From the NCBI RefSeq assembly GCF_030555055.1, contig NZ_JAMOAO010000001.1, positions 4,650,001-4,714,000 on the forward strand: 64,000 nt of DNA, given 5' to 3'. The DNA is from Nocardiopsis sp. YSL2 (GTDB taxonomy: Bacteria; Actinomycetota; Actinomycetes; Streptosporangiales; Streptosporangiaceae). The notes beneath the pieces were generated by a model. It had not been told where the DNA came from and did no database searches. It saw nothing but the letters and a program-made list of their open reading frames with translations. The position numbers and the translations under genes were made by a program. This document shows, in pieces, positions 1 through 9,874 of this stretch (the stretch's first letter is position 1; the number at the start of each line of letters is the position of its first letter).

Positions 1-1
1 C

Positions 2-1345
2 AGCCCTACCCAGGCCGCGCCCGCCGCCCGTACCGCCCCGACCGCGCACGAGTGCACGATCGTCGCCGCCGAGGGCGGTGTCCCGCTGGTCACCGGTGAG
101 CGTGTGGAGTACGCGAACTTCGACTACGCGGCCAGTGCCCCGTGCCTGACCCCCGTCGCCGACGCGCTGGCCGCGGCCCTGCCCTACTACGCCAGCGTGC
201 ACCGCGGCGCGGGCCACCACTCACAGGTGAGCACCGACGCCTACGAGCGGGCCCGGCGCAGCGTGGCGCGCTTCCTGGGCGTGCGGACCGAGCCCGCGGA
301 CGCGGTGGTGTTCGTGCGCGGCACCACCGACGCGCTCAACCTGCTGGCGCGGTCGGTACCCGAGGGCTGCACCGTGGTGGTGTTCGAATCCGAGCACCAC
401 GCGAGCCTGCTGCCCTGGGAGCACCCCGCCTCCCGCGCCGGCCGGGTCGAGCGCCTGCCGCTGCCGGCCTCGCCGGAGGAGGCGGTCGAGGCCGCCCGCA
501 CGGCACTGCGCGCGGCCCCCGAGGGGCCCGCCCTGCTGTGCGTGACCGCCGCGTCCAACGTCACCGGCGAGATCTGGCCGGTGGAGGAGCTGGTGGCGGT
601 CGCGCACGCCGAGGGCGCCCGGGTGGTGGTCGACGCCGCGCAGTACGTGCCGCACCTGCCGTTCAGCCTCACGGCGACGGGCGCCGACTACGTGGCCCTG
701 TCCGCGCACAAGCTCTACGCGCCGTTCGGATCCGGGGTGCTGGCCGGGCGCGCCGACTGGCTGCGCGCGGCCACGCCGTACCTGTCCGGCGGTGGTGCGA
801 CCCAACTGGTGACCGAGCACGACGTGGTGTGGAACGACCTGCCCGCGCGGCACGAGGCGGGCAGCCCGAACGTGCTGGGCGCGGTCGCCCTGGCCGCCGC
901 GTGCGAGACCTTCACCCCCGCCGCCCAGGAGCTGCTGCACATCCGGGAGTCGGCGCTGCTGGAGCGGCTGCGCGCGGGACTGGCGGAGATCGGGGGCGTG
1001 CGCGAGCTGGCGCTGTGGGGCGAGGGGCACCCGCGCGTGGGCATCGTGTCCTTCACCGTGGACGGCCTGCCCGCCGACCTGCTGGCCGCGGCGCTGTCGG
1101 CGGAGCACGGCATCGGCGTCCGCGACGGCCTGTTCTGCGCCCACCGGCTCACCCACGCCCTGCTGGACGGGGGGCACACGCAGGCGGTGCGGGCGAGCCT
1201 GGGCGTGGGCACCACCGTGGAGCACGTGGACCGGCTCGTCGGCGCGGTCGCCGACCTGGTCGCGCACGGGCCCCGGTGGGAGTACGCCGACGGCGACGGC
1301 CGCCTGGTCCCGACCCCGGATCCCCGCAACGTGCTGTCACTCTGA
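2..1345 (+). CDS. Class V aminotransferase / cysteine desulfurase-like enzyme (5' truncated)
   Basis: PLP-dependent fold-type I enzyme of the class V aminotransferase (NifS/SufS-like) family. The frame is open without a stop to the window edge, so the true start probably lies upstream; the in-frame GTG at 104 has only a weak ribosome site and would begin just before the conserved N-terminal motif NFDYAASAP. Counting from that GTG, the PLP lysine is about K203 in SAHKLYAPFG, preceded by VDAAQ (PLP-ring aspartate). A cysteine near residue 345 (GLFCAHRL) sits where SufS-type cysteine desulfurases and selenocysteine lyases carry the catalytic Cys. No suf or isc genes are visible nearby, so the substrate is open. 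The family call is firm, the exact reaction inferred. Confidence 0.8.
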   Translation, partial: SPTQAAPAARTAPTAHECTIVAAEGGVPLVTGERVEYANFDYAASAPCLTPVADALAAALPYYASVHRGAGHHSQVSTDAYERARRSVARFLGVRTEPADAVVFVRGTTDALNLLARSVPEGCTVVVFESEHHASLLPWEHPASRAGRVERLPLPASPEEAVEAARTALRAAPEGPALLCVTAASNVTGEIWPVEELVAVAHAEGARVVVDAAQYVPHLPFSLTATGADYVALSAHKLYAPFGSGVLAGRADWLRAATPYLSGGGATQLVTEHDVVWNDLPARHEAGSPNVLGAVALAAACETFTPAAQELLHIRESALLERLRAGLAEIGGVRELALWGEGHPRVGIVSFTVDGLPADLLAAALSAEHGIGVRDGLFCAHRLTHALLDGGHTQAVRASLGVGTTVEHVDRLVGAVADLVAHGPRWEYADGDGRLVPTPDPRNVLSL

Positions 1346-1591
1346 CCGAGCCCCCACGGCCTCGAAGGTCGCGGTGCCAGGCCCGATCCGGGAGCACACG
1401 AACCTCTTGTGCCCCAGAGGGCTACAAACGGCGAAATGGGTCGCATAACACTCGGGGGTGTGTGAGGGATCACGTTCCCAGGCGGTACGATCGGGGCCCT
1501 GACGGCAAGGCGCGATGCCCCGGGGCCCGATCGGTCCGCGCGGGAGGACCGCTCTGCCTCCCGCGAGCGAACCGGCTGGGGGAGCGAGTAC

Positions 1592-2263
1592 GTGACGGAT
1601 GTCCGGGGGCCGAAACCGGGCCGTACGACGGCCGCCTGCCAGCCACCTGCGCAGATTCCTCCTCAGGTCTCGCGCGTCGTGAGCATCGGGGCCCGTGCGC
1701 GACCTCCCGAACCCGCCGTCTCCGAGGAGACGCGCCTGCACCAGGCCTTCCTGGGCCGGGTGATCGACTTCCTCTGCGCCGACACGGGCGTCACCCAGTT
1801 CATCGACTGGGGGTGTCCGGTCCCCGGCACCGCCGAGCGCGTGCGCGCCGCCCGGGCCGACGCCCGGTTCGTCCACGTGGCACCGCAGGGCGCGGCCGGG
1901 ATGCTGTCCTCGTCCGACACCGCCGTGATCACCGGGGACGGCTCCGGCGACGGTGCGCTCACGCGGCGCCTCACCACCTCCGGGCTCGTCGACTTCGACG
2001 AGCCCGTCGCCGTTCTGATGACCCGCCCCTTCACCGCGGACGACCCGCCGGCCGAGATCGCGGCCCTGCACGCCCTCATGCGCGGCGGCGGCTATCTGGC
2101 CCTGACCTCCACCGCACCGCGGCGTACCGTCGAGAGAGCCTTCCGCCCCTTCCGCCCCATCGAACCGGGGGTCGCCGACCTCACGTGGTGGCCCTACCCG
2201 GACGAGGACGTGTGCGCCCAGGGCACGGGCATCCTGGGAGGATTGGGCCGAAGGCAGCGTTGA
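1592..2263 (+). CDS. Degenerate SAM-dependent methyltransferase-like protein (DUF574/PF04672 type)
   Basis: A 223-residue protein starting at GTG behind a GGGGGAG ribosome site. The segment RLHQAFLGRVIDFL followed by TQFIDWG matches the start of the actinobacterial S-adenosyl methyltransferase family PF04672, where the equivalent stretch reads FLxRAVRFL then QFLDIGTGLPT. Here the glycine-rich SAM loop reads IDWGCPVPGT, and the downstream aspartate that binds the adenosyl ribose is not recognisable. The later AVLMTRPF...GGGYLALTS resembles the family's strand-5 region. I infer a divergent, possibly non-catalytic homologue. A TACGAT hexamer at 1486-1491 in the 246-bp upstream gap is a possible -10 element without a clear -35. 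Confidence 0.55.
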   Translation: MTDVRGPKPGRTTAACQPPAQIPPQVSRVVSIGARARPPEPAVSEETRLHQAFLGRVIDFLCADTGVTQFIDWGCPVPGTAERVRAARADARFVHVAPQGAAGMLSSSDTAVITGDGSGDGALTRRLTTSGLVDFDEPVAVLMTRPFTADDPPAEIAALHALMRGGGYLALTSTAPRRTVERAFRPFRPIEPGVADLTWWPYPDEDVCAQGTGILGGLGRRQR

Positions 2264-2366
2264 GGGGCCCGTCGAGGGGTGGCCTCGCCGCTCCGGGCCA
2301 CGGGCTCCGGGGCGGTGACCGGTGACGGGCGGCCCGGCGCGCCCGCACGACGAAGGGGAGGCCGCG

Positions 2367-2912
2367 ATGGCGGTGAGGTGGAACGGCGAGATCCTCGCCC
2401 AGGTGCAGTTCTACTGGGACTTCTCGCTCTGGCCCCGGCTGGAGGGACTCACCGAGGACGAGTACCTGTGGGAGCCCGCGCCCGGGGCGTGGACGGTCAC
2501 CCGGGGCGAGGACGGGCGCTACCGGCCCGACGGTGTCAGCCCCGAGCCCGACCCGCCGCCGGTCACGACCATCGCCTGGCGGCTGGGCCACCTGGTCGTG
2601 GACGTGCTGGAGACCCGCATCAACTGGCACTTCGGCGACCGGACCTACACCCGCGACACCGTCAACTGGCCCGGCGGCGTCGACGAGGCCAAACAGCGCC
2701 TGCGCCACGCCTACCTCGCCTGGTCCGAGCAGATCCAGTCCATGGACGACGACGCCCTGGCCGCCCCCGTGGGCGGCGCGGAGTCGGCCCAGTGGGCGGA
2801 CTTCCCGATGGTCGCGCTGGTGCTGCACCTCAACCGGGAGCTGATCCACCACGGGGCCGAGGTGGCGCTCATCCGCGACCTGTACCGGGCCCTGCCGCCC
2901 GACCGCCGCTGA
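2367..2912 (+). CDS. DinB-like four-helix protein
   Basis: About 181 residues. The start is the ATG at 2367 (MAVRWNGEIL), 5-10 nt after GAAGGGGAGG, rather than an upstream in-frame codon without a ribosome site. The sequence has the DinB / mycothiol-dependent-enzyme helical pattern: an N-terminal helix with QVQFYWDFSLWPRLEGL, the phrase TEDEYLWEPAPGAWTV, then a metal-site-like IAWRLGHLVVDVL helix and a C-terminal LVLHLNRELIHHGAEVALIRDLY helix. Histidines in GHL and LIHHGAE are positioned as the usual metal ligands of this fold. Family members include thiol-dependent S-transferases and isomerases; the substrate here cannot be told. It converges with priA, only about 11 bp away. Confidence 0.75.
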   Translation: MAVRWNGEILAQVQFYWDFSLWPRLEGLTEDEYLWEPAPGAWTVTRGEDGRYRPDGVSPEPDPPPVTTIAWRLGHLVVDVLETRINWHFGDRTYTRDTVNWPGGVDEAKQRLRHAYLAWSEQIQSMDDDALAAPVGGAESAQWADFPMVALVLHLNRELIHHGAEVALIRDLYRALPPDRR

Positions 2913-2923
2913 GACGGGGCCGG

Positions 2924-5194
2924 TCAGACCACGTGCAGAGGGTCCACACGGACCTGGGCCAGGTGCTCGTCGCGGCGCGCGCTGCGCGCGGACGCGGCGA
3001 CCTTCAGCGCCCGGGCCAGGGCGCCGACACCGCTCCGGGGCACCCGCAGCAGGGCGCGTTCCCGGGGATGCGTGCCGTCCTCGCGCCGTCCCGAGCCGCC
3101 TTCGGCGGGCGCCTCGGGCGCGCCCCGTTCCGGGCCCGCCACGCGGTCCGGGGCGACCGGTACCGGGCCCAGGAGTTCGACGCCCTCGGGCAGGTCGACC
3201 TGGTCGAGCAGTTCGCGCACGTGTTCGGGGGCGCCGGTGACCGAGGCCATCGACACCGCGGGAGGGAACCCCAGTTCGCGGCGCTCGGCCAGCTCGCGTT
3301 CGGCGAACCCGGAGGGGTCCCACCGCACCAGGGACTGCACGACCGGCAGCGCGACGTCGGCTGAGACCACCACGGTGCCCCCGGGGCGGACCAGGGCGGC
3401 CGCGCTCAGCCAGCGGCGCAGCGTCTCCTCCGACGCGCGCAGGTCCATCCGGTTGAGCAGCGCCCAGCCGTCCAGCAGGACCGCGGCCGCGTATCCGTTC
3501 TCCGCGACCGGTTCGGCCCCGGGCGTGGCGACCACCAGCGAGGGCCGGTCGTCGACACGGGTGAGGACCTCCTCCCGGCCGGACGTGCGCACGGTCAGGG
3601 AGGGGAAGGCGCGTCCCAGCTCCTCTGCGGTGCGGCGGGCGCCCACCACGACGGCGCGCATCCGGGTCACGCCGCACTCCGGGCACGCCCACTGCCCGGC
3701 GACGCGGCCGCACCAGCCGCAGGAGGGCATGGCGTGGGAGCCGCGCACCGCGAGCGGACCGTGGCAGGCGTCGCAGCGCGCGGGCTCGCGGCAGCCCGCG
3801 CAGGCCAGCGTGTTGAGGTAGCCGCGGCGCGGCACCTGGAAGAGCACGGGGCCGGTGCGCGAGGCCTCCCGCGCGGCGCGCCAGGCCAGGCTCGGGATCC
3901 GGGCGGTCCGCGCGGCCTCGTCACGCGCGAGTTCGCGGTCGTCCCCGGCGGCGCGGACCTGCGGGGCGCGGCGGCGCAGGGTGGCCCGGTCGGCCGTGAG
4001 CGATCCGGCCCACCCGGACTCGACCAGGAGCTGGGCGTCGGTCGTGCGGGTGTGGCCGCCGATCAGGACGCCCGCGTCGGCGCGGTGGGCCCGCATCGCG
4101 AGCACCGTGCGGGAGTGGGGGTAGGGGGCGTGGGGCTCGGCGTGCACGTCGTCGCCGTCGTCCCACAGCACGACCAGGCCGAGGTCGGCGACGGGGGCGA
4201 ACACCGCCGCCCGGGTGCCCACGACCACCCGCACCCCGCCGCGCAGGACCGAGAGCCAGCGCCGGTAGCGCTTGGCCGGGCCGAGGTCGGCGGTCAGCGC
4301 GACGTGGGAGTCCTCGCCCAGCCGACGGGTCAGGGCGGCGTCCACGGCCGCCACGTCCCGCCCGTCGGGGACGACGATCACGGTGCCCCGCCCGGCCGAC
4401 AGGGTCGCGGCGGCGGCGACCGCCACGGCGTCCACCCAGTCACGGCCGGGCAGCGCGTTCCACACGGCCCGGGCGGGGCGGCCCTCACACAGGGTGTCCA
4501 GGAACAGGGGGCCGTCGGGGTAGTCGGTCCATGGACCGGGCTCGACGGGGGCCGGCCCGGCCGGGGCCGACTCGGAGGTGGCGGGCCCGGCGGCCGGGAG
4601 AGCCGGGGCCTCGGTGGACCCGGCGGGGGCCGTGGCGTCGTCGGGGTCCGCGGACGCGCCCGGGGGGCCGGGGCCGTCCTTCCCGGAGGGCTCAGGGGAG
4701 GCGGCGGCCTCCTTCTCCACTCGGGCGTGGCGCGGGGGGACGGCGAGGCGGAGCACGTCGCTCAGGGTGCCCGCGTAGCGGTCGGCGACCGCGCGGGCCA
4801 GTCCCAGGATCTCGGGGGTCAGTACCGGTTCGGGAGAGACCACCGACTCCAGGTAGGCCAGCCGTCCGGCGAACTCCGAAGTCTGCGCCCGCTCGGCGAT
4901 GAACCCGGAGAGCAGTCGGTTGTTGAAGCGCACTCTGACCCTGCAGCCGGGGACCGCGTCGGCGTCCATGTCCTCGGGGACGCGGTAGTCGAAGTACCGG
5001 TCCAGGTGCGGGAGCGGGGTGTCCACGATCACGCGCGCGATGGGCAGCCGCTCGGCGGGTCTGCGCGGAGCCGGGCGCCGGGCCTTCGCGGCCTTCGTCG
5101 ACGCGGCCGCCCTGACGTCCTTGGACGCGGCGGAGCCGTCCTGCGCGGGCAGGTCGAAGAGGGCCCCCTCGTCCGGGCCGGGCTGCGCTGTCAT
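2924..5194 (-). CDS. priA: Primosomal protein N' (PriA), helicase motifs degenerate
   Basis: About 756 residues from the ATG at 5194; a GTG 33 nt further upstream is an alternative, since both have ribosome-site purines very close to the start. The N-terminal DNA-binding domain is recognisable ([21 protein letters not shown]). A zinc-binding region with eight cysteines, in CxxC pairs, lies near residues 460-510. The Walker A lysine is missing (the position reads [13 protein letters not shown]) and the DEAH box reads WDDGDD, so ATP hydrolysis is not expected. This matches the known actinobacterial PriA form, annotated as probably helicase-inactive. It carries a Pro/Ala-rich insertion near residues 155-225. 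The priA-fmt-rsmB neighbourhood is common in bacteria. Confidence 0.88.
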   Translation of the reverse strand: MTAQPGPDEGALFDLPAQDGSAASKDVRAAASTKAAKARRPAPRRPAERLPIARVIVDTPLPHLDRYFDYRVPEDMDADAVPGCRVRVRFNNRLLSGFIAERAQTSEFAGRLAYLESVVSPEPVLTPEILGLARAVADRYAGTLSDVLRLAVPPRHARVEKEAAASPEPSGKDGPGPPGASADPDDATAPAGSTEAPALPAAGPATSESAPAGPAPVEPGPWTDYPDGPLFLDTLCEGRPARAVWNALPGRDWVDAVAVAAAATLSAGRGTVIVVPDGRDVAAVDAALTRRLGEDSHVALTADLGPAKRYRRWLSVLRGGVRVVVGTRAAVFAPVADLGLVVLWDDGDDVHAEPHAPYPHSRTVLAMRAHRADAGVLIGGHTRTTDAQLLVESGWAGSLTADRATLRRRAPQVRAAGDDRELARDEAARTARIPSLAWRAAREASRTGPVLFQVPRRGYLNTLACAGCREPARCDACHGPLAVRGSHAMPSCGWCGRVAGQWACPECGVTRMRAVVVGARRTAEELGRAFPSLTVRTSGREEVLTRVDDRPSLVVATPGAEPVAENGYAAAVLLDGWALLNRMDLRASEETLRRWLSAAALVRPGGTVVVSADVALPVVQSLVRWDPSGFAERELAERRELGFPPAVSMASVTGAPEHVRELLDQVDLPEGVELLGPVPVAPDRVAGPERGAPEAPAEGGSGRREDGTHPRERALLRVPRSGVGALARALKVAASARSARRDEHLAQVRVDPLHVV

Positions 5195-5390
5195 CCTCCC
5201 TGGTGTACCAGAATCCTCCGACACCTCCCCGCGTTCGCGGCGGCGGGGGCGAGCGCGACTGGTAGAACTGGGGGACCGACAGACCGCGCCCGCCGGGCAT
5301 CGTGCTGCCTCGCGACGCAGTCCGGCGGCCGCTCCCGCCCCGGTGCGCGGCGGGCTCCGGGGACGGGCCCCGGCCAGTGGAAGGACTTGG

Positions 5391-6326
5391 ATGAAGCTTG
5401 TCTTTGCCGGAACACCGCAGGTGGCCGTGCCGTCGTTGCAGGCCCTCATCGACTCCGATCACGAGGTCGCCGCCGTCGTCACCCGTCCCGACGCCCGCTC
5501 GGGGCGCGGGCGGAAGTACGCGGCGAGTCCGGTGGGCGAGCTGGCCGAGAGCGCGGGGATCGAGGTCCTCAAGCCGGAGAAGGTCCGCGACCCCGAGTTC
5601 CTGGAGCGCCTCGCCGCGATCGCGCCGGACTGCTGCCCGGTGGTCGCCTACGGGGCGCTGCTGCCCCAGTCGGCGCTGGACATCCCCCGGCACGGATGGG
5701 TCAACCTGCACTTCTCCCTCCTGCCCGCCTGGCGCGGCGCCGCTCCCGTCCAGCACGCGGTGCTGCACGGGGACGACGTCACCGGGGCGTCCACCTTCCG
5801 GATCGTCAAGGAGCTGGACGCCGGTCCGGTCTTCGGGACCGTGGTCGAGGACGTGCGACCGACCGACACCAGCGGCGACCTGCTGGAGCGGCTCTCCCAC
5901 TCGGGGGCCGAGCTCCTCAAGCGCACCCTGGACGGCATCGAGGCGGGCAAGCTGAGCCCCGTCGAGCAGCCGGGCGCCGACGTCACCTACGCGTCCAAGC
6001 TCGCCACCGAGGACGCCGAGGTCGACTTCACCGCGCCGGCGCGGCGGGTGGACCGTGTGGCCCGCGCGTGCACACCGGCACCGGGCGCATGGACGACGTT
6101 CCGCGGCACCCGGCTGAAGCTGGGTCCGGTCACGCCGCTGCCGGAGGCCGACACCCCGGTGCTCGACCCGGGGCAGCTGCACGCCGACAAGAAGCGCGTC
6201 ATCGTCGGCACGAGCACGCATCCCGTGGTCCTCGGCGAGGTGCAGCCCCAGGGCAAGCGGCCGATGGCGGCCGTGGACTGGGCACGTGGCGTGCGCCCCA
6301 CCGAAGACGACCGCCTGGGGCGATGA
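5391..6326 (+). CDS. fmt: Methionyl-tRNA formyltransferase
   Basis: Transfers a formyl group from 10-formyl-tetrahydrofolate to Met-tRNA(fMet) for translation initiation. It has 311 residues, the usual family length. The ATG at 5391 gives the classical N-terminus [16 protein letters not shown], 6 nt after AAGGA. The catalytic core is visible as [17 protein letters not shown] around residues 105-121, with the following DVTG segment. The C-terminal OB-like domain follows ([22 protein letters not shown]). It is divergent from priA and 53 bp upstream of rsmB, with which it is probably co-transcribed. Confidence 0.95.
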   Translation: MKLVFAGTPQVAVPSLQALIDSDHEVAAVVTRPDARSGRGRKYAASPVGELAESAGIEVLKPEKVRDPEFLERLAAIAPDCCPVVAYGALLPQSALDIPRHGWVNLHFSLLPAWRGAAPVQHAVLHGDDVTGASTFRIVKELDAGPVFGTVVEDVRPTDTSGDLLERLSHSGAELLKRTLDGIEAGKLSPVEQPGADVTYASKLATEDAEVDFTAPARRVDRVARACTPAPGAWTTFRGTRLKLGPVTPLPEADTPVLDPGQLHADKKRVIVGTSTHPVVLGEVQPQGKRPMAAVDWARGVRPTEDDRLGR

Positions 6327-6379
6327 GCTGGCATACCATCGTGCTGACCCTTCCCCGGCTCTGTTGAGGCAGTTACACG

Positions 6380-7843
6380 TTGAGCGAGCAGTCCCGATCC
6401 CCGTACCGCCGCCCCCGACGCGGGAAGCCGAATCAGGGCGGTGGCCAGGGCAAGGCCGGGCCGCCCCAGCCGCGGGACCCGGCCCGCCGAGTCGCCTATG
6501 ACGTGCTGGCGGCCGTGGAGCAGCGGGACGCCTACGCGAACCTGCTGCTGCCCGCCCTGCTCAACGAGCGGGGGATGAGCGGGCGCGACGCGGCGCTGGC
6601 CACGGAGCTCACCTACGGGACGCTCCGTCACCAGGGGACCTACGACGCGATCCTCGAAGCCTGCGTGGACCGCACACTCGCCTCGGTGGACCGCGAGGTG
6701 CTGCCCGTGCTCCGGCTGGGGGCGCACCAGCTCCTGTCCACGAAGATCCCCCCGCACGCGGCCGTCAGCGCGACCGTCGACCTGGGCCGACGCGTGGTGG
6801 GGCACCACCGGGGACGGTTCGTCAACGCCGTTCTGCGCAAGGTCTCCGCCCGTGACCTGGACGGGTGGACCGCGGTCGTCGCCCCGGACCGCGAGCGCGA
6901 CCCGAGCGGCTACCTGTCCGTAGTGCACAGCCACCCGCGCTGGGTGGTCAAGGCACTGGCCAAGGCGCTCGGCGAGCACTCGTCCACCGGGCTGGTCGAG
7001 ACCGAACGCCTGCTCATCGCGCACAACGAGCGGCCCCGCGTGACCCTCGTCGCCAAGCCGGGCCGCTCCACGGTCGCCGACCTCGTCGAGGCCGGCGCCG
7101 AGGAGGCACGGTTCTCGCCGTTCGCCGCCTACCTCCCCGAGGGTGACCCCGCGGGGATCCGCGAGGTCCGCCAGGGCCGTGCCGCGGTGCAGGACGAGGC
7201 GAGCCAGCTCGTGGCTCTGGCGCTCACCCGCGTGGACGCGCACGGGGACGACCGGCTCTGGCTCGACATGTGCGCCGGTCCGGGAGGCAAGGCGGGCCTG
7301 CTGGCCTCGCTCGTCGGCCAGCGCGAGGGCCACCTGCTGGCCTCCGAGTCCCAGCCCGCCCGCGCGGGACTGGTGGCCTCCGCCGTGCGCCGCGCCCCGC
7401 GCGATGCCGGACGGGTCATCGCCGCCGACGGCACCAGGCCCGCCTGGAGGCCGGGAGTGTTCGACCGGGTCCTGGCTGACGTGCCGTGCACGGGTCTGGG
7501 AGCCCTGCGCCGCCGCCCGGAGTCCCGCTGGAGGCGCACCCCGCAGTCCGTGGTGGATCTGGCGCCGCTCCAGCACGACCTCCTCGCCGGCGCCGCCGAC
7601 GCGGCCCGCCCGGGCGGCGTGGTCGCCTACGTGACGTGCTCGCCGCACCTGGACGAGACCGACGCGATCGTCCAGCGGGTCCTGGGAGAGCGGGACGACC
7701 TCACGCTCCTCCGCGCGGCCGACTACCTCGACGAGGTGCCGGATCTCGCCGCCGGTCCGGAGGGGAAGTACGTCCAGTTCTGGCCGCACGTGCACGGAAC
7801 CGACGCCATGTTCCTGGCCCTGTTCCGCAAGAACGGATCCTGA
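6380..7843 (+). CDS. rsmB: 16S rRNA (cytosine-967-C5)-methyltransferase RsmB
   Basis: Methylates C967 of 16S rRNA using SAM. It has 487 residues from a TTG start at 6380, with a GAGGCAG ribosome site 8-9 nt upstream. After a basic Gly/Arg-rich N-terminal tail there is a NusB-like RNA-binding domain (about residues 35-170: DPARRVAYDVLAAVEQ...). The Rossmann methyltransferase domain follows: SAM loop DMCAGPGGKAG, the active-site PCTG motif near residue 369, and the second catalytic cysteine in TCSPH near residue 420. Order fmt-rsmB-rpe matches many actinobacteria. Confidence 0.93.
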   Translation: MSEQSRSPYRRPRRGKPNQGGGQGKAGPPQPRDPARRVAYDVLAAVEQRDAYANLLLPALLNERGMSGRDAALATELTYGTLRHQGTYDAILEACVDRTLASVDREVLPVLRLGAHQLLSTKIPPHAAVSATVDLGRRVVGHHRGRFVNAVLRKVSARDLDGWTAVVAPDRERDPSGYLSVVHSHPRWVVKALAKALGEHSSTGLVETERLLIAHNERPRVTLVAKPGRSTVADLVEAGAEEARFSPFAAYLPEGDPAGIREVRQGRAAVQDEASQLVALALTRVDAHGDDRLWLDMCAGPGGKAGLLASLVGQREGHLLASESQPARAGLVASAVRRAPRDAGRVIAADGTRPAWRPGVFDRVLADVPCTGLGALRRRPESRWRRTPQSVVDLAPLQHDLLAGAADAARPGGVVAYVTCSPHLDETDAIVQRVLGERDDLTLLRAADYLDEVPDLAAGPEGKYVQFWPHVHGTDAMFLALFRKNGS

Positions 7844-7902
7844 CAGCTCCCCCCCGCCAGGTGCACCGCACCCGGTGGGGGAGGGGGCACGGCCGGGCTG
7901 GC

Positions 7903-7908
7903 TAGACT
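7903..7908 (+). promoter_or_regulatory. -10 element for a probable leaderless rpe transcript
   Basis: The hexamer TAGACT fits the actinobacterial -10 pattern TANNNT and is separated from the rpe GTG (7916) by only 7 nt. No ribosome site lies between them. Transcription would begin at or next to the start codon, giving a leaderless mRNA. Confidence 0.6.
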
Positions 7909-7915
7909 TCGGGTT

Positions 7916-8587
7916 GTGGCAATCCAGATCTCACCCAGCATCCTGAACGCCGACTTCGCGCATCTCGCCGACGAAGCCGCAGCCGTCTCGCCCGCAGCCG
8001 ACTGGCTGCACGTCGACGTGATGGACGGACACTTCGTGCCCAACCTCACGCTCGGCCTGCCCATCGTGGAGTCCCTGCTCAAGGCCACCTCCACACCGCT
8101 GGACTGCCACCTGATGATCGACGACCCCGACCGCTGGGCCCCCGCCTACGCCGAGGCCGGCGCGGGCAGCGTCACCATCCACGCCAAGGCCGCCGGCGCC
8201 CCCGTGCGCACCCTGCGGGAGATCCGCAGGCACGGCGCCCGGGCGGGCCTCGCGCTCAACCCCGCCGAGCCGGTCGACCCCTACGAGGACCTCATCGGCG
8301 AGATGGACATGCTCCTGCTGATGACCGTCGAACCCGGATTCGGCGGCCAGAAGTTCCTCGACCTGGTCCTGCCCAAGATCCGTCGCGCCCGCGAGCTCCT
8401 CGACAGTCGCGAGGCCTCCGTCTGGCTCCAGATCGACGGCGGCGTCAGCACCGAGACCATCGAGCGCGCCGCCGAGGCCGGGGCCGACGTCTTCGTGGCC
8501 GGCTCGGCCGTCTACGGTGCCCAGGACCCCGCCAAGGCCGTCGAGTCCCTGCGCGACCTCGCCGTCGCCGCAGCCGCCAAGGCGTAA
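7916..8587 (+). CDS. rpe: Ribulose-phosphate 3-epimerase
   Basis: Interconverts ribulose 5-phosphate and xylulose 5-phosphate in the pentose phosphate pathway (cytosol). It has 223 residues with a complete TIM barrel. Visible landmarks are [10 protein letters not shown] at the N-terminus, the metal and catalytic motif [10 protein letters not shown], the HLMI strand, the phosphate-binding loop [10 protein letters not shown], and the catalytic aspartate in QIDGGVS. The start is GTG with no ribosome site but a -10 hexamer 7 nt upstream. It stands 72 bp after rsmB. Confidence 0.96.
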   Translation: MAIQISPSILNADFAHLADEAAAVSPAADWLHVDVMDGHFVPNLTLGLPIVESLLKATSTPLDCHLMIDDPDRWAPAYAEAGAGSVTIHAKAAGAPVRTLREIRRHGARAGLALNPAEPVDPYEDLIGEMDMLLLMTVEPGFGGQKFLDLVLPKIRRARELLDSREASVWLQIDGGVSTETIERAAEAGADVFVAGSAVYGAQDPAKAVESLRDLAVAAAAKA

Positions 8588-8734
8588 CGATTCCGGTGCG
8601 CTGCTCTCGCACCACTGGCCCCTCAGATCCCAGCCAGCCTAGGATGACCGCTCGACAGTCGTAGATCTCGCTTGGTCGCGGCTCCGTCTTCCGCCGTGCG
8701 TGAGCACGAACTGGGGGAGCGGCGGCGTGAGCGC

Positions 8735-9805
8735 ATGGCCAGGCGTGGACCCGTGGAGTGCACGTTGAACACTGGGACCCCCGAGCAGTTGGCCATGGAC
8801 GTGCTCTGGGAGGTGGAGACCACCCCCATCCTCTGGATTCAGGGGATGGGCGACTGGCTCGCCGTCCCCTTCGGACTCCTCACCGAACTGGGTTCGCAGA
8901 CCTTCGTGATCGCGCTCGTCGCGCTCATCTTCTGGAGCGTGAACGCCAGGGTCGGCGCGCGCCTGTTCGTCGCCGTGGCCGTGTCGGCGGTCATCAACTA
9001 CCTGTTCAAGTCCCTGTTCTACGGCGCACGCCCGTACTGGTTCAGCGCAGACGTGTCCGCCCACTCCGCCGAGGAGAGCTTCGGCGTCCCCTCCGGCCAC
9101 GTCCAGCACGCCACCGTGCTGTGGGGCTACCTCGGCGCCAAGACCGGCGACCGGCGGTGGATGTGGGCGGCGGGCGTCCTCATCGCGCTGATGGGCCTCT
9201 CCCGGGTGTACCTCGGCGTGCACTTCATCAGCGACGTCCTGGCCGGCCTCCTGTTCGGCGGCGTCCTCCTGTGGGCCACCCTGCGCTGGGAGGACCGCAT
9301 CACCGCCTGGTGGCGCGGACTCGACACCGCCCGCTGGGTCCTCTACCTCGCGCTCGCCTCCCTGCTCCCGTGCGTCCTGGCCACCTTCTGGCAACTGGGC
9401 GCGCGCGGCGACTGGACCCCTCCGGCGGACTGGATCGGAGCCGTGCCCCTGGACCCCGCCGCCTACACCCTGGCCCGCCTGTTCACCCTCGCCGGCGCCC
9501 TCCTGGGCGGCGTCTGCGGCCTCACCCTGCTCGACCGCCGCGGCGGCTACAGCGCCTCGGGCACCCTCATCGCACGGATCGCCCGTTTCGTCCTGGGTAT
9601 CTCCGTCGTCCTGCTCATTCAGGTGGCCGGCGACATCGTCTCCCGCGGCTTGGAGGGCCTCGCCGCGGCCGTCGTCGCCTACGCGGTCTACACCGTCCTG
9701 GCCTTCTGGGCGATGTTCCTCGCACCCGAACTGTTCGTCCGCACCGGCCTGGCCTCCCGCTCCGACCAGCGCGCCGACACGCACAGCGGCTCCGGCCAGT
9801 CATGA
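8735..9805 (+). CDS. PAP2-superfamily membrane phosphatase
   Basis: Polytopic membrane protein of the phosphatidic acid phosphatase type 2 / vanadium haloperoxidase fold. All three active-site motifs are present: KSLFYGARPYW (KxxxxxxRP), PSGHVQHA (PSGH) and SRVYLGVHFISDVLAG (SRxxxxxHxxxD). About 7-8 hydrophobic segments follow one another from WLAVPFGLLTEL to the C-terminus, with two or three beyond the catalytic core. The start is uncertain: ATG at 8735 is 15 nt after GGGGGAG, and a TTG at 8764 is an alternative. Likely substrates are lipid phosphates such as undecaprenyl pyrophosphate or phosphatidate. It ends 70 bp before the FMN riboswitch and is not obviously related to riboflavin synthesis. 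Confidence 0.82.
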   Translation: MARRGPVECTLNTGTPEQLAMDVLWEVETTPILWIQGMGDWLAVPFGLLTELGSQTFVIALVALIFWSVNARVGARLFVAVAVSAVINYLFKSLFYGARPYWFSADVSAHSAEESFGVPSGHVQHATVLWGYLGAKTGDRRWMWAAGVLIALMGLSRVYLGVHFISDVLAGLLFGGVLLWATLRWEDRITAWWRGLDTARWVLYLALASLLPCVLATFWQLGARGDWTPPADWIGAVPLDPAAYTLARLFTLAGALLGGVCGLTLLDRRGGYSASGTLIARIARFVLGISVVLLIQVAGDIVSRGLEGLAAAVVAYAVYTVLAFWAMFLAPELFVRTGLASRSDQRADTHSGSGQS

Positions 9806-9845
9806 CTCCCGTCACACCGGCTATGCGGCCAGGTGATCGACCGGT

Positions 9846-9851
9846 TAAGAT
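9846..9851 (+). promoter_or_regulatory. Candidate -10 element of the riboflavin operon
   Basis: TAAGAT fits the -10 pattern and lies about 24 nt before the riboswitch P1 helix, so transcription would start shortly before the aptamer. No convincing -35 hexamer is visible. Confidence 0.4.
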
Positions 9852-9874
9852 CATGATCGTTGAGACGAAAGTCA

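Noticed and set aside
104-1345. GTG at 104 as the true start of the first gene
   Set aside because: The same frame is open to the window edge with plausible coding sequence (VPLVTGERVEYANF), so the gene is treated as truncated instead.
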